Assembly (NCBI GenBank): GCA_017448345.1
Contig: JAFSLP010000011.1
Coordinates: forward strand, 1-41,449
Length of the DNA stretch: 41,449 nucleotides
DNA from: Paludibacteraceae bacterium
GTDB taxonomy: Bacteria; Bacteroidota; Bacteroidia; Bacteroidales; Paludibacteraceae
Reading direction: 5' to 3'
Shown piece after piece: positions 30,536 to 38,113 of the stretch. Position numbers and translations under genes: made by a program. Within the stretch, counting starts at the first letter, position 1. Each line of letters begins with the position of its first letter. The notes beneath the pieces are model-generated. The model worked only from the letters and a program-made list of their open reading frames with translations. It searched no databases and was not told where the DNA came from.

Positions 30536-32195
30536 CAGCCTCGTCTTCGGCGGCGAGGCGCAGTATCAGGACATCCGCTATATGCTGGACGAGACCCATC
30601 TGACCGCCGAAGTGATTCAGAACCCGAAGATGAGCGGCGAGCTTGTGCTGCCTGCGGAAATCAAAGTGGGTCAGAACACCTACCGCGTGACCTCCATCGG
30701 CGACAAGGCGTTCAAGGGCAGCAAAGGGCTGACCTCCATCGTCCTGCCCAAGACCATCGAGCGCGTCTGGCGTTCGGCGTTCGAGGGGACAGGCATCATG
30801 ACCAACAAAGCCAACTGGAAGAACGGCTATCTGATGATTGACAGCGTGCTTATCGCTACCGACAAGAGTATCAAACCGCGTTTCGTGGTGCCAGCCGGCA
30901 CACGCGTCATCGCTGCCGGTGCCTTCATGGGCAACAAGACCGTGGAGCGCGTGGACCTGCCCAAAAGCGTCACGCGTATCGACCATGAGACCTTCAAGGA
31001 CTGCAAGAACCTGCAGAAAGTGGATATCGAGGATAACATCACCTCCATCGGCGAGGAAGCCTTCGCCGGATGCGGAATAGCGAACAACAAAAACAAATGG
31101 CGCAAAGGGGCGCTTATCATCGACAACTGTCTGGTGGCTACCAACGACGAGCTGCCTGCCAAATATGTCTATAAGGGCAAGAAACCGCTGCGTATGATAG
31201 CCGAGCGCGCCTTCGCCAACCGCAAGAACCTCAAGTCCGTCACCATCCCTGACGGGCACACGCTCATCCCCGTGGCGGCGTTCTACCAGTGCGAGAACCT
31301 GACGACGGTCATCATCCCGGAGAGCGTCCGCGAGGTGGGTAACTTCGCTTTCTACGGCTGCGGGATGCTCAAGAACGCCATGCTGCCCAAGGACCTCAAA
31401 GCCCTTGGCGCCGGTGCTTTCTACGGCTGCGGCAACCTGCGCGAGCAGGTGCTGAGCGACAGTATCGAAGTCATCGAACGGGCTACGTTCTTCAACTGCC
31501 ATAACATCAAACACCTCACCCTGCCCGCCCGTCTGAGACGTATCGACGACGGCGCTTTTGCCGGTTGCTCGAAGCTGGAGGAGCTGGAGCTGCCGCGTAC
31601 ACTAGTCCATCTGGGCGACCAAGCGTTTGCCGGCTGCGCCACGCTGCGTACGATGGCTGTCCCGTCAGGCATCGCTTCGCTGCCCAAAGAGGTCTTCACC
31701 GGCTGCACGCGGCTCTACCGTGTGGACCTGCCGGACGGACTCTATGCCATCGGCGACGGAGCCTTTGACGGATGCTTGGCGCTGGAGCGGATTGCTATCC
31801 CGATGAACACTTTCCGTATCGGCGTGCGTGCGTTCCATAACTGCCAGCACCTGCGCGGCATCGTCCTCGTGGACCATATCCATATGATTGAGGAGGGCGC
31901 TTTCATGGAATGCAAAATGCTGGAAGAGGTGGTGCTGCCGGCTTCGCTCAAAGAGTTAGGCAAGAGCGCTTTCGCCCAATGCGTCAACCTGAAGAAAGTG
32001 CAGCTCAACGAGCCGCTCAAATCTATCGGCGATGCTGCGTTCAGCAACTGTCTGGCGCTGCGCGAGGTGCAATGGACGGACTCGCTGCGGTACGTGGGTG
32101 CGGAAGCGTTCATCAACTGCAAGAACCTGTTCGAGCCTGTCCTCTCGCCGCTGGTGGATGTCGGCAAGAACGCCTTCAAAGGCTGCAAGCAGTAA
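30471..32195 (+). CDS. BspA-type leucine-rich repeat surface protein
   Basis: The 574-residue protein has a signal peptide (METSIFKSARRSLTALAAVF, then VSSLVFGG) and then about twenty LRR_5/BspA repeats of roughly 23 residues with the pattern I-G-x-x-A-F-x-G-C-x-x-L-x-x-V-x-L-P (for example AFYGCGNLREQVL, AFAGCSKLEELELP). Such proteins are exported and often mediate binding to host or other cells. The start ATG at 30471 lies 65 bases inside the pectate lyase gene in a different frame; the next in-frame ATG (about 30583) would remove the signal peptide. It is the last gene of the cassette and is followed by a terminator. No sorting tail is evident at the C terminus. Confidence 0.88.
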   Translation: METSIFKSARRSLTALAAVFVSSLVFGGEAQYQDIRYMLDETHLTAEVIQNPKMSGELVLPAEIKVGQNTYRVTSIGDKAFKGSKGLTSIVLPKTIERVWRSAFEGTGIMTNKANWKNGYLMIDSVLIATDKSIKPRFVVPAGTRVIAAGAFMGNKTVERVDLPKSVTRIDHETFKDCKNLQKVDIEDNITSIGEEAFAGCGIANNKNKWRKGALIIDNCLVATNDELPAKYVYKGKKPLRMIAERAFANRKNLKSVTIPDGHTLIPVAAFYQCENLTTVIIPESVREVGNFAFYGCGMLKNAMLPKDLKALGAGAFYGCGNLREQVLSDSIEVIERATFFNCHNIKHLTLPARLRRIDDGAFAGCSKLEELELPRTLVHLGDQAFAGCATLRTMAVPSGIASLPKEVFTGCTRLYRVDLPDGLYAIGDGAFDGCLALERIAIPMNTFRIGVRAFHNCQHLRGIVLVDHIHMIEEGAFMECKMLEEVVLPASLKELGKSAFAQCVNLKKVQLNEPLKSIGDAAFSNCLALREVQWTDSLRYVGAEAFINCKNLFEPVLSPLVDVGKNAFKGCKQ

Positions 32196-32223
32196 AAAAA
32201 ACGCTCCAAGTGAGCGTTTTTTT
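32195..32223 (+). terminator. Terminator after the LRR protein gene
   Basis: AAAAAAACGCTC (32195-32206) pairs with GAGCGTTTTTTT (32212-32223) across a CAAGT loop, ending in T7. It starts at the last base of the stop codon. Confidence 0.93.
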
Positions 32224-32660
32224 ATTGTCTCCATTGTTGTTAATTCTTATCTCCTTTGGAGAACAATCTATGGTTGGCGGACCCATTCGCCAAGCACCCT
32301 GTAGAGTGGTAACGCAATGGTACCGGAATAGTATTTCAGGAGGAGGGTATCAGGAAGTCATTACATGGTCATTGGGAGAACTGATAAAAAATCTGTGGAC
32401 TGGTAAAATAATTTTTCTTTAATTTTTGGTAATTTTTGACCGATTTATAACACGCTTGTTTATAGCGTTTTATAGGACCTTCTCGTATGCGTTACATAGG
32501 AGTCCCGAAGGAATGTCCTATGCAAGTGCTATACAATACGGGTATTGTCAGGAGTGGAGTATGAGTTTTAGCGGTTACTCTTTTCGGTCTTTTCAAAAAT
32601 GAGTACTCATCTTGTTTGTTGGTTTAAACTGATGAAACCAATTACGAGCAAAGAAAGAAG
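32224..32660. other. AT-rich gene-free region with structured element
   Basis: No recognised gene; an open frame at 32220-32420 (+) contains GGPIRQAPCRVVTQW but has no start or relative that I know. TATAGC/GCTATA (32461-32466/32528-32533) enclose ATAGGAC/GTCCTAT (32472-32478/32515-32521), and ACAATA/TATTGT (32533-32538/32543-32548) forms a further hairpin. ATGAGTACTCAT (32599-32610) is a perfect 12-bp palindrome, and TGGTTT/AAACCA (32620-32640) a small stem 3' of the minus-strand gene. Confidence 0.6.
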
Positions 32661-33461
32661 CTATTCGTAATACTCAATGATACGCTCAGTGACAGAGCCA
32701 ATCCAGCCCCATAATGAATGGGAATTCATTGACCCTTCCCGTTTGAGCCAATTGCCGTATTTGTCGTATTCCAAATATCGTGTCTTAGATTCTTTGGCAA
32801 TAACTTCTTCTACTAATTGTCCGGCTTCATTAACGGTTCCTTTTGCCGTAACTTTCCTTCCGTTCGATTTAGTAATCTGTTTTGTGTAATTTCCATCAGG
32901 CATGTATGAGATAGTATATCGTTCGCCTGTTTTGACATTGCTTTCCTCTACAATACGTCCTATAGAGTCATATGCGTATGTCTTTTCCAACAATGGTGTT
33001 CTTTCCCCATAATTACTTGCATACTTTGCGATGAGGTATCCTTGCGTGTCATAAACTAATGAGTCTACGTTTGTCAGGGTGGTTTTCCAATAGAAGAATT
33101 TCATTATTTCCCGACCTTCGGAATCAAAGAAAATCTTTTCAAAATGATCATCGGCTTTTCCGTCATTACTATAATAATGGTAGTGTACGCATGAGTTATC
33201 GCGGTATCGGTATATTCCGTCTATCACCTCTTTCTCTCCCCTGAGGACTCCTGTTTTAGTAATTCTACCCAATGTGTCGAAATATGCCGTTGTTGTCACT
33301 ACGTCTGACGGATCATGCGTCTGAGTAATAGTGATAGTTACTTTTTTTACAGGTCCTGTAACTGTGCCCCCGCTAATCGAGAGGTTTCCGTCTGTAAATT
33401 GTGCCGAGAGAGTTTCCGAAAGGAAGAAACTCACTAACAATAATGTGATTTGCTTTTTCAT
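32661..33461 (-). CDS. Secreted protein with YD/RHS-like repeats, function unknown
   Basis: The 266-residue protein has a signal peptide (MKKQITLLLVSFFLSETLSA) and then a chain of weak tyrosine-aspartate units: YFDTLGRITKTG, FFDSEGREIMKFF, VYDTQGYLIAKYA, AYDSIGRIVEES, EYDKYGNWLKREG. The x-Y/F-D-x-x-G-R/N pattern is that of YD (RHS-type) repeats, which form beta-sheet wraps; short free-standing proteins of this kind are common in Bacteroidota and lack a known role. It ends with GSVTERIIEYYE. The gene follows the 101-residue membrane protein gene by 12 bases and shares its promoter. The region is AT-rich relative to its neighbours. Confidence 0.8.
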   Translation of the reverse strand: MKKQITLLLVSFFLSETLSAQFTDGNLSISGGTVTGPVKKVTITITQTHDPSDVVTTTAYFDTLGRITKTGVLRGEKEVIDGIYRYRDNSCVHYHYYSNDGKADDHFEKIFFDSEGREIMKFFYWKTTLTNVDSLVYDTQGYLIAKYASNYGERTPLLEKTYAYDSIGRIVEESNVKTGERYTISYMPDGNYTKQITKSNGRKVTAKGTVNEAGQLVEEVIAKESKTRYLEYDKYGNWLKREGSMNSHSLWGWIGSVTERIIEYYE

Positions 33462-33473
33462 AATTCTTATCTT

Positions 33474-33779
33474 TTAAATTAAATCAAATCCAAACACAAA
33501 ATGGCTGATGAGACATATTATGCCGAACACTATCGCCCATATAGTGGAGATAATAAGAAGGGTAATATAGCCGTGCGTCAGATATTCATATTTGTCTTCA
33601 AATGACCAGACCAAAAAGTAAGCGGGTATCAGATGTAAAACAGATACTATCCAGAACCTTGTTGTTAGCACTTGGTCCCATGATACTTCTTTTCTAACCT
33701 TGTATTCGTATGCCAATACTGCTGCCCCTATTGCAGTAAAAATAACCGTTTTAATGATTCTTTTTAGATATAGATTCAT
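33474..33779 (-). CDS. Small membrane protein of unknown function
   Basis: A 101-residue protein with three predicted membrane helices: VIFTAIGAAVLAYEY, FWIVSVLHLIPAYFLVW and LLIISTIWAIVFGIICLIS. I do not recognise a family. It is preceded by a good promoter (33852-33882) and followed after 12 bases by the YD-repeat protein gene, so both are probably made together and may act at the envelope. It has no catalytic-looking motif. Confidence 0.7.
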   Translation of the reverse strand: MNLYLKRIIKTVIFTAIGAAVLAYEYKVRKEVSWDQVLTTRFWIVSVLHLIPAYFLVWSFEDKYEYLTHGYITLLIISTIWAIVFGIICLISHFVFGFDLI

Positions 33780-33851
33780 AATCTATACATCATTTTCTAT
33801 AGTAGAGAAGCCGATAGCCAGTATGGTACCAACATTTTACAAATTTGCCTG

Positions 33852-33882
33852 CAAAGGTACAACTTTTTTCTGAAATACACAA
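33852..33882 (-). promoter_or_regulatory. Promoter of the small membrane protein/YD-repeat pair
   Basis: On the minus strand TTG at 33882-33880, 20 bases, TACCTTTG at 33859-33852. It leaves a leader of about 65 bases. Confidence 0.8.
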
Positions 33883-33891
33883 GAGTCCGAA

Positions 33892-34245
33892 TCACTTATA
33901 TATATTTTTATCTCGCATAAAAGGTACATAATGTGGTTCATAGTACTCGTAGTCCAGACAGGTGCGCAGTTCGGTATTCGGGCGGACGATGCCGTTGGCT
34001 ACCGCCACATGTGCCGGATGAACGGCATAGCCTGCCAGCGACTCCGGCGAGTCCAGCGTGCAGTCCAGCATGATGTCCGCATTGCTGCTCTCCAGACGAC
34101 CGTCTGTCTGCACATGGATATCCAGCAGACCGGGTACCTGACCCTGCAAGCCCTCCAGACCTTGTTTGATGGCGAGTGCCGCCGCTTGTTTTTCCGACGC
34201 GCCCAGCTCCGAGCGCAGTTTCCAAAGAATGATATGCTTTACCAT
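33892..34245 (-). CDS. Dabb (stress-responsive alpha/beta barrel) family protein
   Basis: The 117-residue protein begins MVKHIILWKLRSELG and ends with a YYEPHYVPFM stretch; GLEGLQGQVPGLLDIHVQTD and the later AVHPAHVAVANGIVRP are typical of the Dabb (dimeric alpha/beta barrel) fold, where VHVWKF-type starts, a central helix and a HPxH-type motif recur. Members act as small dimers; some are enzymes on polyketides, most are uncharacterised. It is the last gene of the nrdD operon and is separated from menG by 53 bases of mostly repeat DNA. No terminator is visible after it. Confidence 0.88.
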   Translation of the reverse strand: MVKHIILWKLRSELGASEKQAAALAIKQGLEGLQGQVPGLLDIHVQTDGRLESSNADIMLDCTLDSPESLAGYAVHPAHVAVANGIVRPNTELRTCLDYEYYEPHYVPFMRDKNIYK

Positions 34246-34248
34246 AGA

Positions 34249-34287
34249 ATTACGAATTAAAAATTACGAATTAAAAATTACGAATTA
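34249..34287. repeat. 14-bp tandem repeat between menG and the Dabb gene
   Basis: ATTACGAATTAAAA starts at 34249, 34263 and 34277 (third copy partial). The related phrases CACGAATTAAGATTACGG (35517-35534) lie between nrdD and nrdG. The repeat sits just upstream of the Dabb start codon. Confidence 0.93.
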
Positions 34288-34298
34288 GTGAATATCTG

Positions 34299-34982
34299 TT
34301 ATTTTCTTGCCGTATAGATTGTGGCGATGCCGAAAGTGAGGGGTTCAAAATGCCCGTCCTGAAAACCGGCGTCATGCAGATGCTGCACGAACTCTCCGCC
34401 CCAGCAGAAGGACTTGACGCTGCGGTTGAGGTAGGTATATGCCGTCTTGTCGCGGCTCACCACCCTGCCTATCCACGGCAGCAGATGCGAGAAATAGAAG
34501 TCATACAGCCCGCGCACCAAACGGTTGGAGGGATAGGAGAACTCCAAGACCGTCACTTGTCCGCCGGGTCTGAGCACACGGTGCATCTCCCTCAGCCCCT
34601 CGTCCAGCCGGCTGAAGTTACGGCAGCCGAAAGCGCAGGTGACGCCGTCGAAGGTGTTGTCCTCAAACGGCATCTGCTGGGCGTTGGCGTGCATGAAACG
34701 CACCTTCAGCCCTTGCTCCGCACATTTGCGCGCACCTATCTGCATCATCCCGTCGGAGAGGTCGATGCCTGTCACCTCCTGCACCTTGCCGCTGCGCAGC
34801 ATGGCGATAGCCAAGTCGGCTGTACCGACCGCCACATCCAGCACATGCGCTGCCGGAGCCATCCGACGGACGGTCGTGCGCCGCCATATACGGTCGATAT
34901 TCAGCGACAGCATATGGTTCAGACCGTCGTAGGTTGCCGATATACGGTCGAACAGTGCGCCTATTTGTTGTTTTTCTTCCAT
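34299..34982 (-). CDS. menG: Demethylmenaquinone methyltransferase MenG/UbiE
   Basis: The 227-residue protein is a class I SAM-dependent methyltransferase. FDRISATYDGLNHMLS at the N terminus, VLDVAVGTADLAIAM (SAM-binding loop, with A in place of the usual C/G), GIDLSDGMM, ANAQQMPFEDNTFDGV and FGCRNFSRLDEGLREM are UbiE/MenG hallmarks. It makes menaquinone, the respiratory quinone of this phylum, from its demethyl form. I use the ATG at 34982; a TTG two codons upstream is an alternative. It lies 6 bases after nrdG in the same direction and is presumably cotranscribed. Placing a quinone gene with the anaerobic reductase fits anaerobic respiration, by inference. Confidence 0.95.
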   Translation of the reverse strand: MEEKQQIGALFDRISATYDGLNHMLSLNIDRIWRRTTVRRMAPAAHVLDVAVGTADLAIAMLRSGKVQEVTGIDLSDGMMQIGARKCAEQGLKVRFMHANAQQMPFEDNTFDGVTCAFGCRNFSRLDEGLREMHRVLRPGGQVTVLEFSYPSNRLVRGLYDFYFSHLLPWIGRVVSRDKTAYTYLNRSVKSFCWGGEFVQHLHDAGFQDGHFEPLTFGIATIYTARK

Positions 34983-34988
34983 ATGCAA

Positions 34989-35513
34989 TCAGTTTTTCTC
35001 AAAAGCCGAGCGCCGGAAAACAGCCGTCATGTCCTGCCACTCGTCCCCTGACCGTTTATAAAAACGCTGGTTGGTCGTCGGTGATTTCAGTCCGCCGAGA
35101 GCCTCCACATACGGCCCGAACTTGACGTAGTCGAACGTCGAGAGTGGAAAGTCAAAAGAAGTTTGGGTGTTGAACGTCTCCGGTGTCAAAGGTCTTCCTG
35201 AGTACCAAGCCACCTTCAGGGACGATGGACGATGGCCAATGGACGATGGACAGTTCTTGACATACTCCGCCCAATGCGCCACTTCTCCGGGTGCTTGGTC
35301 GCCGCCCATGAACGCCACGCAGGTAATCATAGTGCCGTACCGCTCGACCAGTCCGTCCAGCAGCGCCTCGTCCAGCTCCTCGCCGGTGTCTTCCCACAGA
35401 TGCGGACTGTGACACCCCTTGCAATGACAAGGACACCCGGAGAGGTTGAGCGCAAGTGTCACCTCCCCGGGAATCTCTTGGAATACGATGTCAAACGATG
35501 CTACACGCATCAT
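34989..35513 (-). CDS. nrdG: Anaerobic ribonucleotide reductase activating protein NrdG
   Basis: NrdG is the radical-SAM enzyme that creates the glycyl radical on NrdD. In this 174-residue protein the CxxxCxxC cluster is LSGCPCHCKGCHSP, preceded by FQEIPGEVTLALNLSGC; FMGGDQAP and the KVAWYSGR strand also fit. The start could be ATG at 35513 or 35510, or a GTG at 35519. Oddity: two stretches not expected in the family are encoded by repeat-like DNA: residues about 86-97 (PSSIGHRPSSL, from ATGGACGATGG units at 35217-35255) and about 116-126 (SFDFPLSTF, from GTCGAGAGTGGAAAGTC at 35137-35160). Both flank core strands. It follows nrdD by 22 bases. Confidence 0.93.
   Translation of the reverse strand: MMRVASFDIVFQEIPGEVTLALNLSGCPCHCKGCHSPHLWEDTGEELDEALLDGLVERYGTMITCVAFMGGDQAPGEVAHWAEYVKNCPSSIGHRPSSLKVAWYSGRPLTPETFNTQTSFDFPLSTFDYVKFGPYVEALGGLKSPTTNQRFYKRSGDEWQDMTAVFRRSAFEKN
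35217..35255 (-). repeat. ATGGACGATGG repeats inside nrdG
   Basis: GGGACGATGGACGATGG, CCAATGGACGATGGACAG: four copies of a GATGGAC/AATGGAC unit in about 38 bases. They encode NCPSSIGHRPSSL in NrdG, between two helices where other members are shorter. Confidence 0.75.
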
Positions 35514-35535
35514 AATCACGAATTAAGATTACGGA

Positions 35536-37635
35536 TTAACATTTCGGAGCTTTGGTTTTCTCGGCGTAATAACGCTGAGCCGCCTCTTTCTGGCGTGCCT
35601 CCGAGAAGTTCGACACACGTTTCATGTAACCGATGACGCGCGTCAGGTAGTCCACGTTCTTCGAATGGCAATGCGGGCACTCCTTCAGGTAGCGTTTGTC
35701 GATATGGCCGCAGTCGTTGCAGATCGTATTCGGGATGTTGAAGGTGAAGTAGTTGCAACCCTCGATGGCAGCCACGCGCAGCAGCTGGCGGTACTGCTCT
35801 TGGCTCAGGTGCTCCTCCAAGTTGCAGTGCAGCGCCGAACCGCCCGTCAGGTGCTCGATATACTTGCGGCCGTGCAGACGGAAGCGGTCGAGCACGTTCA
35901 GGCTCTTGTCTTCCACCACATAGAAATAGCTGTTGTAGCAGTCACGCGGTACTACATAACCGTCCTCACGGTCCCATTTGGCGTGCTTGACACCCACATT
36001 CTCTGCAGGAATCATCTCGCAGTTGAACATCACGTCTTTCGAGCGGTACTCTTTGTTCTTCTTCTCGATGATACCTAACAGCTCCTGCACGAAATGCGCA
36101 TATTCCGGTGTGTCTTTGATCTCCAGTCCGAGGAACTCTGCCGCCTCCACCAGACCGTTCACACCGATGGTCAGGTACTGGCGTCCGATGTTGATATATC
36201 CGGCGTCGAAGAGCGGCAGCATGCCTTTCTCCTGCAGGGCTTTGAGGTTCTCGTTGTATGCCAGTTGCACCTTGTGCATCAGGTCCACCACATCCTCCAC
36301 ATAAGACTGGTACGGGATGTTGTTACGCACGGCGTACTGGATGGCGCGGTTGAGGTTGATGGTCAGCACGGATTTCGAGCCCGTGGAGATTCCGCCCGCA
36401 CCCAAGGTGTAGCTGAAGCTGTTGTCCGTGATGGCGTTGCGCAGACGGCAGCAGCTGGACAGAGAGTCGGCGTTGTCGCTCACATACGTGAAGAACGAGT
36501 GACCCTTCGCGTACATCTCCGCTGTGAAATCGCCGTACTCCTTGTCTTTGATGTCGCCGTTCTCCGCCAACAGAGCCATCGTCTCTACCGGGAAGGTGAG
36601 GACGGTGCGGGTGCGCTCCTCGTTGAACCAGTTCATGAAACGGCGCTGCAGCCAGTCAAGGCTCTCCCAGTGAGGTGCCTCGCCGTTCGGGAAACGGAAG
36701 TTCTCGAACAGGCTCTGGAAATAGTAGCGGTCATAGTAACTGATGTTCCAGAACACGGACTGGAAGTTACGTGCGCCGGACGGCTGGTTGAGGCTATAGA
36801 CCACCTGCTGGAAGCAGTCGCAGATGACGCGGTCTATCGTACGGTGCTTGAGACTCAGGTCCACCACCTCGTCGGCGCGTTTGTAGTAGTCCTCGCCGTA
36901 TTCCTGCTCGATGAAATAGTTCATGTACATAAGGAACTCGGGCGTGGCGCACGCGCCTGAGAGCATCGACGACACCATGAACACCATGTTGATGAACCCG
37001 CCGCAGAACGACTTCAGGTTCTTCGGAGGAGTGGCATTGCCGCCGATACTCTTCGTGCCGCCAATCAGCCACGGATACATCGTGATGGAGGCGCAGTAGT
37101 TGGCAAGGTTCGTCTCGTCGTTCTTGTAGATGAAATGCTGGTTGAGCAGACTCATGTACCTGTCGCTCAGCTCTTTGCCGTACATCTGTTTGATACGCTC
37201 GGTCAGCAGACGGCGGTTCAGACGGATGAAGCCCTGCTTCGGCAGCTCGCCGATGAGCGTGGCGATGTTCTTGTGCTCCACGTTAGCGTTGGCGTCGAAC
37301 TTGCTGCCCTCAGCCGCGTTGCTCGCCTGCACGTAGTTCATCATGAAATCCAGACGCTGCTGCGTCTCGCGGTCCTCCGTATGACCCTGACGGTAGAGGA
37401 TGAACGCTTTGGCTACTTGGTAATAGCCCTCTGTCATCAGCGCTACCTCCACTTGGTTCTGGATCTCCTCGACCGTCAGTCCGTTATGCACACGCAGATG
37501 CGAGAGGATGGCACCCAAGGTCTCCTCCGTCGCAAATGCACCTACTGCCAAGAACGCCTTCGAGATGGCACTCTTGATTTTGTCAATGGTAAAAAGCTCT
37601 TTCTTACCGTCACGTTTGATAATGTATGTTTCCAT
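35536..37635 (-). CDS. nrdD: Anaerobic ribonucleoside-triphosphate reductase NrdD
   Basis: NrdD is the class III, oxygen-sensitive reductase that makes deoxynucleotides. The 699-residue protein (start METYIIKRDGKKELF) has an N-terminal ATP-cone regulatory domain (residues about 3-90), the ten-stranded barrel with NPSGARNFQSVFWN-type and ADSLSSCCRLRN active-site segments, and a C-terminal zinc site CNDCGHIDKRYLKECPHC. The glycyl radical site is Gly669 in RVIGYMKRV. The in-frame upstream extension to 37737 crosses the promoter and is not used. Promoter at 37684-37715. It heads the operon nrdD-nrdG-menG-Dabb. Confidence 0.97.
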   Translation of the reverse strand: METYIIKRDGKKELFTIDKIKSAISKAFLAVGAFATEETLGAILSHLRVHNGLTVEEIQNQVEVALMTEGYYQVAKAFILYRQGHTEDRETQQRLDFMMNYVQASNAAEGSKFDANANVEHKNIATLIGELPKQGFIRLNRRLLTERIKQMYGKELSDRYMSLLNQHFIYKNDETNLANYCASITMYPWLIGGTKSIGGNATPPKNLKSFCGGFINMVFMVSSMLSGACATPEFLMYMNYFIEQEYGEDYYKRADEVVDLSLKHRTIDRVICDCFQQVVYSLNQPSGARNFQSVFWNISYYDRYYFQSLFENFRFPNGEAPHWESLDWLQRRFMNWFNEERTRTVLTFPVETMALLAENGDIKDKEYGDFTAEMYAKGHSFFTYVSDNADSLSSCCRLRNAITDNSFSYTLGAGGISTGSKSVLTINLNRAIQYAVRNNIPYQSYVEDVVDLMHKVQLAYNENLKALQEKGMLPLFDAGYINIGRQYLTIGVNGLVEAAEFLGLEIKDTPEYAHFVQELLGIIEKKNKEYRSKDVMFNCEMIPAENVGVKHAKWDREDGYVVPRDCYNSYFYVVEDKSLNVLDRFRLHGRKYIEHLTGGSALHCNLEEHLSQEQYRQLLRVAAIEGCNYFTFNIPNTICNDCGHIDKRYLKECPHCHSKNVDYLTRVIGYMKRVSNFSEARQKEAAQRYYAEKTKAPKC

Positions 37636-37683
37636 AATATAGTAATAAAATAATCGTTCTTTCTTCTCAAGCGAAATCGGCTG

Positions 37684-37715
37684 CAAAGGTACAATATATT
37701 TTTGAATTGTGCAAA
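37684..37715 (-). promoter_or_regulatory. Promoter of the nrdD operon
   Basis: On the minus strand TTTG at 37715-37712, 20 bases, TACCTTTG at 37691-37684. The leader to the nrdD ATG is about 45 bases. Confidence 0.85.
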
Positions 37716-38052
37716 TTTTTCGACAAGAAAATTTCATAAAAATTCACAAAGTTATCCAAAACAAAAACGCTTTTATCTATATATCAGCGTTTTATGATTT
37801 TTGTAAACACAAAAAGTTTTCCAAAACATAAAATTGTTAACAACCCATCGTTCCTCAAAACAGAAAACTTATTCCACCCGTCTGTTTCTCGCACAAGAGA
37901 CCTCGCATCACCTTGAAACGCAAACCCGAACCATGTTTTTCATTCACCTTTCCGACCCTTCTCTGGCGGAAAAAAAGCGCGTTATTAGCGCGTTATTTCT
38001 GATACGCTAAAGGTCTTCCGCTTAACTTTTGCACACATTTTTGCGCTTTTTC
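37716..38052. other. Intergenic region between nrdD and mfd
   Basis: AT-rich, no gene. It holds TTATCCAAA (37752-37760, one mismatch to a DnaA box), the palindrome TTGTTAACAA near 37835, a direct repeat GCGCGTTATT (37978-37987 and 37989-37998), and a nested inverted repeat just before the mfd promoter: GCGGAA/TTCCGC (37966-37971/38016-38021) enclosing TAGCG/CGCTA (37986-37990/38005-38009). An NrdR box was looked for and not found. Confidence 0.6.
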
Positions 38053-38083
38053 TTGCATATGTCAGTTTTTTTTCGTACCTTTG
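38053..38083 (+). promoter_or_regulatory. Promoter of mfd
   Basis: TTG at 38053-38055, 20 bases, TACCTTTG at 38076-38083. The in-frame TTG at 38081 is part of the -7 box and so cannot be the start codon; GTG at 38114 is. Confidence 0.85.
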
Positions 38084-38113
38084 CGCCCGATTTTAATATG
38101 GCATAGTGCGCAC

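Noticed and set aside
30462-31514. 350-codon minus-strand frame within the LRR gene
   Set aside because: The repeat structure of the real gene creates a long open complement; no start signal or family.
34350-35051. 233-codon plus-strand frame opposite menG
   Set aside because: MenG motifs on the minus strand are decisive and the frame runs into nrdG.
37636-37737. N-terminal extension of nrdD
   Set aside because: It contains the promoter; the ATP-cone start METYIIKRDGKK is at 37635.
37716-38113. Replication origin near nrdD-mfd
   Set aside because: Only one near-match DnaA box and no dnaA-type neighbour; AT-richness alone is not enough.
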